A stretch of 64,000 nt of DNA from Phytophthora quininea (taxonomy: Eukaryota > Oomycota > Peronosporomycetes > Peronosporales > Peronosporaceae). Under the pieces are notes generated by a model. That model was not told the origin of the DNA and did not search any database. It was given only the letters and a program-made list of their open reading frames with translations. A program made the translations under genes and the position numbers. Positions 43,802-56,111 of the stretch are shown here, piece after piece (positions within the stretch are counted from its first letter, which is position 1; each line of letters begins with the position of its first letter). The stretch lies in the NCBI GenBank assembly GCA_011947345.1, contig JAAVTG010000557.1, positions 124,001 through 188,000 on the forward strand, read 5' to 3'.

Positions 43802-46800
43802 ATGCTGTTCGGAGCGCAGTACGACGAAGATGCGGCCACGGACCACAGCGGCAGCCCCAGCTCGCCGCCGCAGGGCCGCAGCCGCAAGAAGCAGCCCCCA
43901 GCAGCCACAAGAGCAAGAGCAACGGCCGCGCCAAGCACCGCTCGGGCCAGAGCAGTCCTACGCAGAGCCTCGACTCGACCACGTCGTCCTCCGGCTCGGT
44001 GTTCAACCGCAGCAGCTTAAACGAGCCGATCCACGTGCCTCCACAGCTGCCCAAGTCCAGGAGACGCAGCGGCAAGAAGAAAGACCGGACCAAGAAGATC
44101 AAGCGGGTGGTGGACCGCCAATGCATGTACCCGTCCGTCTGGAAGCAGCTCCAGTTCCGCAAGAAGGTCGTGCAGCTCGCCACTAATTTAAGCGAGAAAC
44201 CTATCTGCGTGACTGGCGTGGACGGCTTTCTGGCCTCCTGGATCGTGTGCGAGCTGCTGAATCGAGGGTACCATGTTCGCGGTACGGTACAGAACGGCAA
44301 GGACGATATCTCCGGGCTCTTGCAGCTCCCTAATGCCAGCAAGAACTTTACGGTGGTGGAGACGTCGCTGCTAACCCCGGAAGCTTGTGACATGGCTGTT
44401 CAAGGTGCGTTGAAGGCTGAAGAAACTGCTGGACAATTGGTTTAATTGCTTTTTTTTTTGCTACGACTATGCAGGGTGTGACTTTGTAATCCACACGGGC
44501 ACGCCGTCGAGCTGCTCGGTGAGGGATCCGTTGTCGGAGCAGCAGGAGCCGGGTGTTCACAGCATTGGAAGCCGCATGCATTGCATCATCCCCATGATGA
44601 CAAACTTCATCCAGGCGTGCGCACGAGCACGCATTAAACGAGTACGGGACGCTTGGCTGGTCTGATTTATGTCGAACGTAATCAGATTATTGACAGTGGA
44701 TACTGTGTACTATTACAGGTTGTGCTGACCTCGTCGGTTGCTGCTATGGCTGACTCGGTGACGCCCGAGTCTATCATCAATGATGCCTGCTGGAATGTCA
44801 CGTCGACGCTGGAGAAGAACCCTCACTTCCTCAGTTTGAAGCTGGCGGAGGAGGCAGCATGGCAACTTGTGGACCAGCTGCCGAGCGACCGTCGAATCGA
44901 TTTGGTCACGATGAACGTGCGTTTTGTTCTGCTCATTGGCTTACAGTTGCGATGGTTCTGACACGAATTTGCTGCATTTGTAGCCTGGAACTCTGTTCGG
45001 GCCAATGCTGTCCAAGTCGAAGCTTGCACCTGGAAACCAAGTCGTCTATGACTTGATTACCGGCCAATACTCTGCGTTGGTGGATCTGAGTACGCCTCTG
45101 GCCTTGCAATTGTTTAATGCTAGCTGGCATGTAAGCTAACTTTGTTCATTGTATGCAGACTGGAGCATGATTGACGTTCGCGACTGCGCCATGGCGCACA
45201 TCGCTGCTCTGGAAAATAATGATGCCCGTGGCCGGTACATTTGCGTGAACAGAACAGTGTGGATGAAAGACGTCGTGGAGATCTTAGCAAGCAACGGTTA
45301 CAGCGGTCGTGATTTGCCATGGAATGTGGGTCTTCCTAATTGGGTCGGACGTCTCCCGGCCTATTCTGTTCAGCTTGGCCAAGTCGGCGCATCTTTGTAT
45401 GCGTTAGACCCGAACAGTGTGCGCCCGTCGCCGTATCTGGGCGATAAAGTGGTGGAGCACTTGAACATTCGATTCCGCTCCGTTGACTCTACGGTTGTGG
45501 AGACTGCGAACGATCTGTTGACGTGGGGGCTGATTAAACCTTGGGCGGAGGACCACGAGGCGCTTTACTGCGGGTGTTGCCACAACCAGTTCACATTCTA
45601 TCGACGAAAACACCACTGCCGAGAGTGTGGCGTGATTATTTGCCATGATTGTTCCATGTCTCGAGCAGTTGTTGAAGGAACAGAAGGCCGCGCTCGGTTG
45701 TGTGACAAGTGCGTGAAGAGTTCAATCCCAGACCTGCTGGATCTGCTCCGAGATGAGGACCCCGACAAGAAGCGAATAGCGGTGGTTGCGTTGGAGTCTT
45801 TGATGGAAAACCCACTGAATCACGACTACGTGACTCGCTTCGGTGGCATTTTGCTATTGATGGACTCCCTTCACCACCCTGACGAATCGATCTCCTCCCA
45901 TGCTGCTGGCGCTCTGTGTGCTCTATCGTCGAGTGTGGCGAGCACCCTTCAGATGGTGTTGGAAGGAGCTGTGTTACAGATGCTGGAGGTGGAGGAGACG
46001 ATCAGCACCTGGGCCATTTGCTTACAAGCTCTCCGCAATATTTGGAAGCAAATCAACCGACAGGACTTTCGAAAATGCTGCACGCTGTGGCTCGAGTGTC
46101 TGCAGACGCCAACATCGGTAAGGACAAACTTATTTGAGTGAGCTGGTCGTATAAACTGACCTTTTTGCATCGACAGGCGAACTTCGGGGCAATATCTTGC
46201 TGACGTTTGTGCACATGATGGATGCCGAGGAGGTCTCGACCTTACTATCGGAAGGTTTGCTGTCAGTGCTCTATCACATGCTGCAGTCGACAGCAGAGTT
46301 TCCTCGCTGTGCAGCAGCGCACGCTATCAAGCACTTGGTGCCGGCGGGATATGATCCAGACTTGACGATTGACGTCCCGCCGTATCTTGTGGACGACCAC
46401 GAAGAGCTTTTCTTGAACTCGTCGCTGTCGGACCTCCAGTTTCTTGTGAAGGGCCACATCGCACCGATCAATGCGCACAAGGTCGTCCTCTTCTTCCGCA
46501 ACTCGTATTTCAAGAACATGGTGAGAGTGAGTATCAATTCCGCTCTTGCCTGCCCCAAAAGCTTGTTGGCCTTTGCCGCATGGCTGCAATTTTCTGTTTG
46601 AGACTAACTTTGGCTTGTTTGCTGCGCAGTTCGGATCGGCGACAAGTCAGACAGCCGTTATCGAAGTGGATAACTGCAGCTATGAAGTGTTCTCCATCTT
46701 ACTTCGGTTCTTGGTGAGTTGCATTGATTGTAACTTTTATCTACTTAACTAACCATTCACGTATTTCAGTACACTGGCAAAGTGGACATTACTCCAGATG

Positions 46801-47513
46801 TCGCCGAAGAGCTGCTTCGTGCGTCGTCGTTCTACTGCGTGTTCGAACTGCAAAAGCGCACCGAGGCGTTCCTAAGCGGGCAGATTTGTGTTGAGAACGT
46901 AGTCGATCTTCTGACGCTGTCGGAGGAATGCAACGCAGATGACTTGAAGAAGAACTGCGTGCCGTTCTTGATGCGGCACATCCACGAAGTCGTGCGTCTG
47001 CCTGCGTTCGAAGAGCACCGCGTGCGCTCGAGCGAGGAAGTGCTGAAGGCGCTGACCAATATGTTGGGACCCGAGTGGGAAGCGAGTTATGCAAAGTTTA
47101 AAAAGTCAGTGGGTATCCAGGACAAGGAGGAAGAAGACCCCGCAGAAGCGGAACAGCCAGAGAAGATGAAAGAGACGCCTGAGATGGCGAGTCAACCGAA
47201 CGATGAAGTGCAAGAGGCGCCACTGTCACCCCGCTTCCCGTTGTCGGCCGCTCTACCGCCGAGCTACCCAGTCAACCAGAGCTACACGAGCAGCCACAGC
47301 TACCAGAGCTTCGCTGGCAATCAGCCGGCGTTCACACACCAGTCGTCGTTCTCAACGGAATCTCCTCGACTGAACCCGGTGGTTGAAGACGCGCCAAACG
47401 CGACGAACGGCTTCAACTTCATGAAGACGTTCGGCAACGAGCAAGTCCTCTTCCGCCGTTCTCGTGGCTTCTCGGAGGACTTCTCGGAAGGCTTATCAGA
47501 GGGCGTGTGCTAG
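43802..47513 (+). CDS. Fusion of SDR reductase, FYVE finger, ARM-like repeats and BTB domain
   Basis: Eight exons: 43802-44404, 44475-44641, 44719-44916, 44984-45089, 45159-46117, 46177-46520, 46630-46713 and 46770-47513. With one base added at 43895 (CCCCC) and one at about 46064, the coding length is 3 x 1069. Domains in order: a basic Ser-rich leader; an extended short-chain reductase of the DFR/CCR type (about 133-440) with NAD(P) motif VTGVDGFLASWIVCELLNRG, then VVLTSSVAA, PGTLFGPML and WSMIDVRDCAMAHIAALE; a canonical FYVE finger (about 495-546) with CGCCHNQF, RRKHHCRECG and CDKC; helical ARM/HEAT-like repeats (about 560-720); a BTB domain (about 759-870; SLSDLQFLVKGHIAPINAHK, then YTGKVDI); a BACK-like helical segment and a Ser/Pro-rich tail. 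The reductase's usual Tyr-xxx-Lys pair is not obvious, so activity is doubtful. Likely an endosomal PtdIns3P-binding scaffold. Confidence 0.88.
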
Positions 47514-47765
47514 GTTATTTTATATGTATGAATTGGCCGAGCGCCAACAAGGAAATTGAAATGGCAAGTTCTTGTTCTTCTTGTTCTTGCTCATGTTGAA
47601 CTGTCTCATGATTGGTCAGTTTGCACTTGTTTTTCTGGAACAAACTGTGGTGATTGGGTGATTCGTGCCGGTGCACTTCTCTTTCTGGAACGATATTCTT
47701 CTTGGACCGAAACACCATTCCCGAAGGCACGTGCCGCATGGGAGCAGGGCCGCAGTAGATTCCCA
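47514..47765. other. Intergenic promoter region of the ATG11 homologue
   Basis: Short head-to-tail gap. No clear Inr match found; TTCTTGTTCTT repeats occur near 47570-47590. Confidence 0.3.
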
Positions 47766-50700
47766 ATGGACGGCGGCAGAGCGACGCCACACACAGACGA
47801 AGACGAAGAGCACAAGGCCCGAGGAGACGTCGTCGTGCGCGTGGGCGACGCCTCCACGGGCGCCGAGTATGCCGTCGCGCTGCTCTCTTCCAGGTACAGC
47901 CAAAATGGGTTAAGAAAAAGCTTATTCCTGCTAACTGCATCGTTATTTTACGGTAATTTATCAGCGTGGTGGTGGAAGAATTACGTGAAGAATTGGCGCG
48001 TCTAAGCGGCATCCCCACGGCAGACCAGATCCTGTTGGGAGGACCCCGTTCGCCAGACTGGACCCGCGTCGACCCGTGGAATATTACGGGCTACCAGCAG
48101 TACGGACATTTATTTTACAGATTTATGGAGAATCTGGCTGAATTGATTGTTTGTTTGTTTATGTGTTTTGCAGGTGGATAAAGAAGTGTTTTTATATGAT
48201 CGAAGACTACTCAGTCAAGAGACGGCGTCACCACCTGCTAACGCAATGGAGTTGGCGCCAGTTCAAGTGGAATGTGAGGAAGAAATTGTTGGGAGAGTAT
48301 TTTCTGGGTTGTTTGTTTAGTGATTTGTTTTATTATTTTTGTAGTGCCATCGCAGCCTGTGGCGTCGTCGGAAGGTTCAAAGATGTTGAGTGAGTCATCA
48401 CATCCGATGATGAGAGCGTTGGTGGAGTACGAGGGGTATTTCCAGCTGCAAGTGAGTCAAAGTGAGGCGTTGGAGAGCGGCACACGAGCCAACATCACTG
48501 CCAGCGAAAAAGGTGCTCAGGAGCTGCAGGTGCAGGAACGAGCGATCGCCGCTGCTGTCGCCAATTTGGACTTGTTCAAAACATCTATGACGAAGCATTT
48601 CGCGCCCTTCTGGACGGATTTCCAAGCTACCAACGAGAAACATGAAAGGTTACTGAGCCAGTTCGACAGTTATCTTAATACCTTGGCTACAGTGGAGCTG
48701 CATCCAGCTCTGGCCACAGATTCACGCAAGACGCTGCATGACTGCATCCCCGTCGATAAAGAGAGGGAGTGGGCCGCTCAGTGCGAGCAATCGCACGCTC
48801 ATGTGTACACTCAGGTGATGAAATTGCAACAAGTCCACGATGAAATTAGCCAGGAAGTCACAGAAATGATGGCAGCACACGCACATGCGTCTCGGGAGTA
48901 TGACGAAGCCCGTGCTGAGCTGGAGCAAATGCAGACATTGGGCAGCAAACAGCTCAACATCACCAGCACCTTACGCGAAAATTTGACGTATGTCCTCAGC
49001 AGCATCGAGGAAACGTCTTCGATCGCGACTGGCATCAATCCTATGCAGGCGTCCACCAATGCCCTGGACGTGTGTCGCCGTATTGATGAATTATACCAAA
49101 CCCAGCAGAATATGGTCCCAGACGCCCAGAAGCTCGTGGAAGCTATCATTGTCCACGTAAAGAACATTGCGGCGAAAAAGGCGGCGTTGTTTGCTCGCGT
49201 ACACTCGACGTTGCGTCAAATTTCCATTTCACAGTCCAAGATTCGGGACTTTGAAAACTCCCTGGCGGTGTTTAGGAGGCGTTGGCTGCTCAAAAGAAAC
49301 ACTTCAACGAGCTCGAGCATCTGGACAAGCTGCCCGAATCGTATGCAGCGTGCTTGCGAGAGATATCGAGGCGTCTTAAATACGGCCGAATGTTTTCCGA
49401 CCGAATTCAATCGATGGCGGAAGAGCTCGCTCAACTACGCGAAGATGAAGTCCAACATCGCGAAGAATTCTTACGGAGCTATGGTCAGCACTTGCCGCGC
49501 GACTTCGTCACTGGCCTCGCAGAGAAGCCGTCTCATTGCGAGTTCCGTATGCGGCCTTTTGACCAGAGCTTGCCTTTAATTGAAGATGACGGAGATTTTG
49601 ACTCGTTCGAAGAGAAAGAGCGCCCTCCTTCGGACGAATTTGGCGACGACTCGGCCAGTGGAGACTCGTTCAAGTCGGCGCAAAATATGGATAATCTGCA
49701 AGAGCGCTGTAAGGAGCTGGAGGCGCGGGTTTCCGAGCTGACAGCGGAATTGGAACAGTCAAAGAAAAACATATATTACGATGGATCGGGCAGCGACTCG
49801 ATCGCTCGGTCGGATTTGTCAAAGAACAGCGCGCGGGAAGGCGACAGCTCGTGCGAGTTCCCGTTGGTACTGGCGTTGGCTGCAACGTCAGGTGGGATGA
49901 CCAGCTCTTTGGAAGCAGATCGGTCGAATATTCTGGACCGAGAGTTGGCTACAGTGAAGCGGAACATTGGTAAGAAACATGGGAAAGTTGCGCTTATCAA
50001 CCTGCTGATGATGTCCTTCTTGCTTTAGGAACGGGAGTCGACAAGGACTCGACTATCGCCAAGCTGGAGGTAAGTTATTGTGAAATGGTGCTTTATTGGA
50101 ACGTAAACTAACCGTTTTTATTTATAGAGTGAAAACCAGCAATTTTTGCTGAACGCCGCCGCCTTCGAAGAATATCCTTTGCAACTGATTGATGCTGCAC
50201 ATGCATGTTCCTGTGCTGACGATGCTTTAACCCCCAAGTTTTCCTTAACTGGCGTAGCGCCTTGCGTTTGTCAATTTACAGAGATCCAGGAAAGATCGAA
50301 GCGGGAGAAGCAACTCCACGAGAACCAGTCCAAGCTTCAGCAAACGGTCAAAGATCTGCGAACGAGCGTTAAATCCCAGCGGACCTCGTTGGCCAAGTTG
50401 TTGAAGCTGCTTCAGTTGCCTGTAGAGCCGTTGGCGGACGAGAATGAGAACGTCGACGTGTTTGTAAAAGAAAACTTCGACGCAGTGGAGACGCGGGTGA
50501 AGAAACTGCTAGCTAGTGCCGAGTCGGAGCTGGTAAGTACCAGACCTTTCCACCACTTCGTTTAGATCTTGTGACCAAGTCATTTGTCGTTATCAGATGC
50601 TGCAATCTGAGCTGGAGCGACGGCAAACCGAAATGAGTTTGATGGAGTCCGAGCAGGATGCGAACGACTCGTTCAAGATCTCTTTCCGAAGCTTTAATGT

Positions 50701-51025
50701 GAACGACTTGGCGCTCTTCTTGCCGACCTCAGCGCCTGGTAGCGACGCGCAGCGGGTGTACCTGGCATTCCACCTCGGCTGTCCGCACCGCTTCCTGTCG
50801 GAGGAGTCCATCTCCTCGTTCAGCAATGACGGCCAAAGGTGCGTCGAATTCTATGCAGCTTTCTCTCTCTCTAACTGTGGCTGCTCTGACAGATACCCGG
50901 ACTACGTGGTAGGTCGCATCGTGTTGATCGACGAGCAGACCGCGATGGAAGGCAACAACCCGTACGCACTGCACTCCGGCACGACATTCTACGTCCTGAC
51001 GGTTGCCAGTCTGCACGAAAGTTAA
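47766..51025 (+). CDS. ATG11: ATG11/FIP200-type autophagy scaffold
   Basis: Eight exons: 47766-47893, 47965-48100, 48174-48273, 48345-49969, 50029-50069, 50128-50532, 50597-50838 and 50893-51025, about 936 residues. N-terminal ubiquitin-like fold (about 8-105; VVVRVGDASTGAEY to ADQILLGGP, then KEVFLYDRRLLS), a central helical ATG17-like region (about 130-460; HLDKLPESYAACLREISRR), coiled coil, and the diagnostic C-terminal ATG11 domain (about 830-935): FNVNDLALFLPTSAPG, PHRFLSEES, YPDYVVGRIVLIDE, GTTFYVLTVASL. The protein assembles the ATG1/ULK kinase complex and recruits selective-autophagy cargo. Missing bases at 48100 (needed for a CAG|GTACGG donor) and at 49279 break the frame; once added, the sum is 3 x 937. 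Confidence 0.88.
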
Positions 51026-51181
51026 TTCCCAACGGCACTAGGCCGCATAACATGAATGAAATGCTCTGCGGTTGTGTTGATAGCGGCGCAGAGCCAGATG
51101 GACTACAAAGTCGATGCCTCTTCCACCGCACATCTTATGGATAAGTTCGTTTTACGCTGTTCTCTCATTTGTCATCTGATC

Positions 51182-51729
51182 ATGAGCGCCACGGACGTCA
51201 AGGAGACCCCAGCCGAGCCCACGACTGCCAAGCGCGCGGTCGAGCAGTTCGACCATGAGTTCCAGCGCTACACCACCAAGCAGTCGGCCAAGAGCGCGAG
51301 AGCTGTGGCCATGGCACGTGCTGAACTGGCCAAATACAACGCACTGGTGTTCCAAGACAAGAAGCTGGAGGAGGCGGGCGTGAAGAAGGGAAGACTGAGT
51401 CCCGAGCAGCGCAAGGCCTACGAGAAGCGTGTGGAGGACCTGGAGAAGGCGCTGGACACGTTCCACAAGTCCGTGGCGGGTTACAACCGCACCAAGGCCA
51501 TGTATGTACACACAGACTGGAGGTTACGTATCATTTGGAATTGTGTTTGTTTGACAGTATGTGGTGTTGCTGTTGCAGCCTGTCGTTCGTGTTGTTGGTG
51601 GCGTTCATCCTCATGATGTTCTTCCAACCGTGGGCCAAGCACTTTGACGACAATGACTACGAGAAGTTTGCTGCCATGGAGGAGGAACCGACAGAGACTG
51701 TGGACGCTGCTGGCAATGAAGAACTGTAA
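51182..51729 (+). CDS. Small coiled-coil protein with one C-terminal membrane helix
   Basis: Two exons, 51182-51501 and 51579-51729 (77 bp intron, GTATGT...TTGCAG), 156 residues. Residues 20-105 are charged and helical (AMARAELAKYNALVFQDKKL; YEKRVEDLEKALDTF). The second exon encodes one hydrophobic segment (LSFVLLVAFILMMFF) followed by an acidic tail of about 37 residues. The layout suggests a membrane-anchored coiled-coil protein facing the cytosol, perhaps of ER, Golgi or mitochondria. I recognise no family. It starts only 156 bases after the ATG11 gene and is convergent with the GPCR-phosphatase gene. Confidence 0.75.
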
Positions 51730-51867
51730 AGTTGTTGGACAAAGTGTTGCTACTCTTGGGCTCGGCTGAACGAGCTCGAGCGACGAATTGGTTCCCATTG
51801 ACTACGACACGCCTACGCACTTTTTGCCACTGATCGATAGATAGATAATACACAAACCCGTGTCGAG

Positions 51868-54800
51868 TTACGCAACGTTTGCACGCTGTACGAGTTGGAG
51901 TCCGACGGCGCCGGATAGAGTGCCGGTATGTCTGCCGCCCTCAGCGAGTTCCACCACAAAGTTGTTGAGCTTTTGGACGTTATCGCGTGGGTCGTCGCTG
52001 TCGCTTCCAGCGCCTTGAGTGATGCAGATCACACCCTGACCAAAGCACGGGCCTTGCGTGCCGGCGTGGATCTTGATGGCCACGTGCATGTTACCTGTAG
52101 GCCGAGCGAAGGTGGCGTGTGTGATGCCGTCTCGAACGAAGTCGGCCCACCTCACGTGGGCGACGTTGGTCTTGCACAGCAGTCGATCTGTGTTCTCGAG
52201 GTAGACGCCACCACTCATCGAGTCTGCCAATTCGAGTAACTTGCGCTGTGCCGAGAAGATATCTTCTGATGGAAGAGGGAAGACGATCGTCACCATAACT
52301 ACAGAGCACAACAAGGGAGATGAACTACTAGCACTTCTCTGACATGAAGCAGTTGAAACGCTTACCTTGGTGGCCGTGGCGATCCAGATTAGAAAAACGC
52401 TGGTCAAAGTCGGCAGAGCTGCCGAATGAAGTGATCGAGGGAAGGCCGATGTTTTCAACTGCAGTCTGCCACGTAATACTCGAGAACTCCAGTCGTAGCT
52501 GGCACTCCAGGACGCCACTGACATCCTGCATTCGCTGGAGCTTCTTGGTCGCAAGCTCCGTCTCGATCGGCAAGAAGTCGCGGTTCACCAGAGCTTGGAA
52601 CACCGCGATCACAGGCTTGTGATCCGAGCCGTTAACTTCTTCGCATGAGGCATACACGGCGCATCGCAGTCGATGCCGCATGTCGGGTTGGGAGAAGTAA
52701 AGAATCCGATCGGTGTACGAGGGCACTCGCTTTCCGTGCCCCTCGACGGCAGTGGTGTAACACGCCGCTAATTCATCCACCGACCAGGTATCAGCATCGA
52801 GATTAAGTGCAGCCCCACGCACCCGCCGGAACGTCGGTGGGAATGCAATCTTTGCTTCTCGAAAGCCGTAGAAAATCTGTCCGTCTCGGATACCATTGCG
52901 TAGCTCATCGTGCGCCAGCACATCATCCCACACAAAATGGTCGTCGTCTGGGAGTTCGCAGTCTGCTGAATAACGAACGCTGTTGCTGCTACCATTTGAC
53001 GAGACGAACGCGGAAGAGCTGCTCTTCAAACTGCGTTCCAGCATGCTGACGTCCAGGTCGTTGCTGTCCCTGTCACTGCCGGCACCTAACGAGCTGCCCA
53101 GTCCAAAAGAACTGCTTAATCCTCGACTGGACATTGGACTCCATCGCTTTCCTAGAAGCCCACGACGCAAACTGCGATTCCTCTTTACGGGCACGGGCTT
53201 TGCTGTTTCGCACTGCCGGACGTGGGATATCAGCTCCAGAATCGTATCTGCGCTCGCATCTCGCTGTGTTAACCTGTAGTTGAGATCTCCGAGGACGAAG
53301 CTGTGGTGATGGACGTGCGGGAACTCAAACCCCACGTCCTCCAGGTTCAAATGCAGCTCCTTCAAAATATCCTGAGAGTCGCGATTCCGCCGTCGTACTT
53401 TTGACTTTCCCTTGGGATCCGAAGACAAATGACACGCCACGAAAGCGAACGACGTGTCGAAGTAGCGAAAGGCGAACCCCACCGCACCTTTGTTGGATGC
53501 TCGCCCCAAAATCAGCGACTTGCCGACGTTAACTTCCTGCTGCACTTCCGGGGGCATGTAGAAGGCGCCGTTCTCCACGTCAGAGGACTTGATAAATACT
53601 GTGATGGCGATGTGGCCGTGGTAGCCCAGGGACGTGTTCTTGCTGCCGATCTCGCGGTTGAACTGATGGAATTTCGCTGCTCTGCGTGCAGGTCCGCTTG
53701 CTGCTGGTCGAGGCCGGCCTCCCTCGAGATGCTGTCGCAGTAAACTCCGTGTGTTTGCCAAATGGAGGCATTCCTGTAGCCCGATGACGTAAATGTCGTG
53801 TCCGAGCGGTATCCACTTTTCTAACTGAGCGGGAGTAAGTCTGGCTTCGCCCATGTTGAAAGTCGAGACGAAAATGTTGGCCGGCTGGCGGTAGTGCTTG
53901 ACAAGGCTGTGGTCCGTTCCTGTGTCTAAAGTCGGGAAAGATGGCGACGGAATGAACTTGTGCGCGGGAGTGATCGACGGCTTGCACGCGATCATCCTGT
54001 ACAGCTTGGTCAGCAGTCCTCCGTAGATAATTGCCGTCGTCAAACCCTGCGTGCACACTGTGACCTGCATCAAAAGCGCCACGCCAAATCTCGCGTGGCC
54101 TAGCTGATCATCAAAAACTAAGCCCACAGAAACATACCAATTAGCATGTCAAAAACGAAAGAGCGCCCCAGAAAGATACTCACGTCGAAACACGGTGCTG
54201 GGGGTCCACAACACAATGAACGCTGCAATGTACACTCGAAGCTTGGACGTGATCAGCGCCCAGGACTCCTGCGCGTCTAGGTTGGCGTCACGGAAGTCGC
54301 GCGAGATGCGATTGTGCGTGACCCAGAGGATCACGCTAATGTACAAGATGGCGAGTACCACAAAGAGGTAGAACATCCAGAACTGCTTGGCGCGCGTGCT
54401 CACCCAGCAGTAGAACGTGGCGTTGCCGAACCACCTGCCGGCGTATAGCGTCACACTGCAGGCCACGGACGGCACGATGACGAGAATGAGGTACAGCTTG
54501 AACCTGCTCTTGAGTCTGGCTTCGCTGTCTCGATGCACGATCTTCCTGTAGAAGCAGTGGGCAATCGCGGCGTTCCAGAACACTGACAGCAGTCCGAAGA
54601 GCTGCAGCGAGAAGCCCTGTACATTGCAGGCCGCGTCCACTCGTCCGTCGCTGTAGGGGTTGCCGAACATCTTTGGGAAGGACAGTCCGGCGTCGAACAG
54701 GGACAGCACCACCACCATCTTCTGCACCATGGAGACGCCGCTGTGGGCGCGCGCCGAGACGTAGTGGTGGCGCACGATGAAGAGGCAGCCGGCGAGCGAC

Positions 54801-54895
54801 AGCGCGCAGCAGCACAGGATGACGGTGTGCAGCACATCCAGTTGGGCGGCCGAGAGCTTGGAGGTGTCCGCGCCGGCCTCGCGCAGCAGCCGCAT
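51868..54895 (-). CDS. GPCR fused to inositol-polyphosphate 5-phosphatase (GPCR-INPP bigram)
   Basis: Three exons, 54895-54184, 54117-52366 and 52298-51868, giving exactly 965 codons (964 residues) without correction. Residues about 20-280 are a seven-helix receptor of the cAMP-receptor/oomycete type (LHTVILCCCALSLAGCLFIV; FYCWVSTRAKQFWMFYLFVV; KLRVYIAAFIVLWTPSTVF). Residues about 316-750 are a 5-phosphatase catalytic domain with all key motifs: FVSTFNMGE, YVIGLQECL (Mg-binding Glu), FVLGDLNYRL, PSYTDRILYF and GSDHKPVIAVF. A Ser-rich insert of about 110 residues follows GDLNYRL. A 210-residue C-terminal region of unknown type ends the protein. It should remove the 5-phosphate from phosphoinositides or inositol phosphates under control of an external or membrane signal. 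GPCR-INPP fusions are known from oomycetes. Confidence 0.93.
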
Positions 54896-56111
54896 GTCGG
54901 TTATCGGAGCCCTTCAGCCGAGCGGCCACGGACGGCACCGAGAGAAAGCGGCTCTGGCGTCTACCTGGTTACTGCCGTCTCCCCGAGACGGCCGAGGCGT
55001 GGACTCGTAATGGCGGATCCCTACGACGCTGCCGAGAGCTCTGCTCTTGTGTCGTCTGGTCATTCCGATACTGAACCGTTCTAGTGCAGAAACAAGCCGA
55101 TGCAAGTCATGCTTGGTTGGGGAACTTCTTGGACAACGACAACGAAGTGGGAAATGTATTGGGTTGGCGAAGGAGGAAGCGAACTGCGTCCTGACTATGG
55201 ACGCGACTAAGGTTCAGCGGGGATCCACAGTGGGACGGCCAGGATTCACGTTACTTCATGTTACTTCATGAAAACAGATCTGAGCTTGTCGTGACAAATC
55301 GGACAGGTTGGTGCGCCCACAGCGGAGCTGCTTTTCGCACTGCAGCGCGTTGGCGCAACGGCGACGGAGCTGTTGGTCGCCGTGCATAGGGCAACTCGAT
55401 GATCGCACCGCCATGCATTTTCGCCAAGCGTTCCAGCGTAGCGCTGGCCTCAACAACGGCAGCATCACTGCGGCGCAGAAATAAGGATTTTGGCGAGGCG
55501 TGTGCGATGGCGAGGCGGCATCATGAAACTACATGTTTGGACACGACTACGGCGCAGTCGAATATGAAAGTTAACGCTAGCGTCGTATGGGAAGGGTGCT
55601 GCTCGGCGTTGTTTTGGGTACTCGGACTTTCAAAAACAAACATAAAAGGTTTTTGTATCGACGAAAAACTGAAACGGTGCAGTCAAACAAACGAAAATTG
55701 CGTGTCTGTAAAGCAGTGCGTACGCGTTGAAAACAAATGCCATTATCGGTATCAAGGGCGTTATCGCCATTATTTTCACCAGTGTCTAAAAATATGTCCT
55801 CACTGCCACTGCCAGGAAAAAATTCGCCGGTACCGCAACTGGAAAATTCGACGCCGAGTTGAAGATGCTTCGTCTCAGTTATAGGGGAGCCTCACTGGAA
55901 GTCACACCTCCCACGAAGATTGTAAGAAGCTGCTTCTCGCTACCGAGCAGGAATCGAAAACCTTGGGAATCAAATTCCCGAGGTTTTACAATTCCACCAC
56001 GCTATCTTCTTGAAGGGGGAGTACGATCAGTTTCAAAAGGGTTGCTTGCTTGCTTCTCCCGTCATAAAACGGAAATATTCTCGCGATCTTCAAGCGCTGC
56101 TAGACGTCACA
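54896..56111. other. No confident gene
   Basis: Left part holds the upstream region of the GPCR gene. A direct repeat of GTTACTTCAT occurs at about 55249-55268. The plus-strand frame 55399-55884 is open for 161 codons and Cys/His/Arg-rich at its end (CPHCHCQEK) but starts without family character; the minus strand at 55256-55468 is equally open. Probably decayed element sequence. Confidence 0.3.

Noticed and set aside
43551..44393. 280-codon minus-strand ORF
   Set aside because: Cys/Trp-rich shadow of the Ser/Arg-rich leader of the SDR-FYVE-BTB gene.
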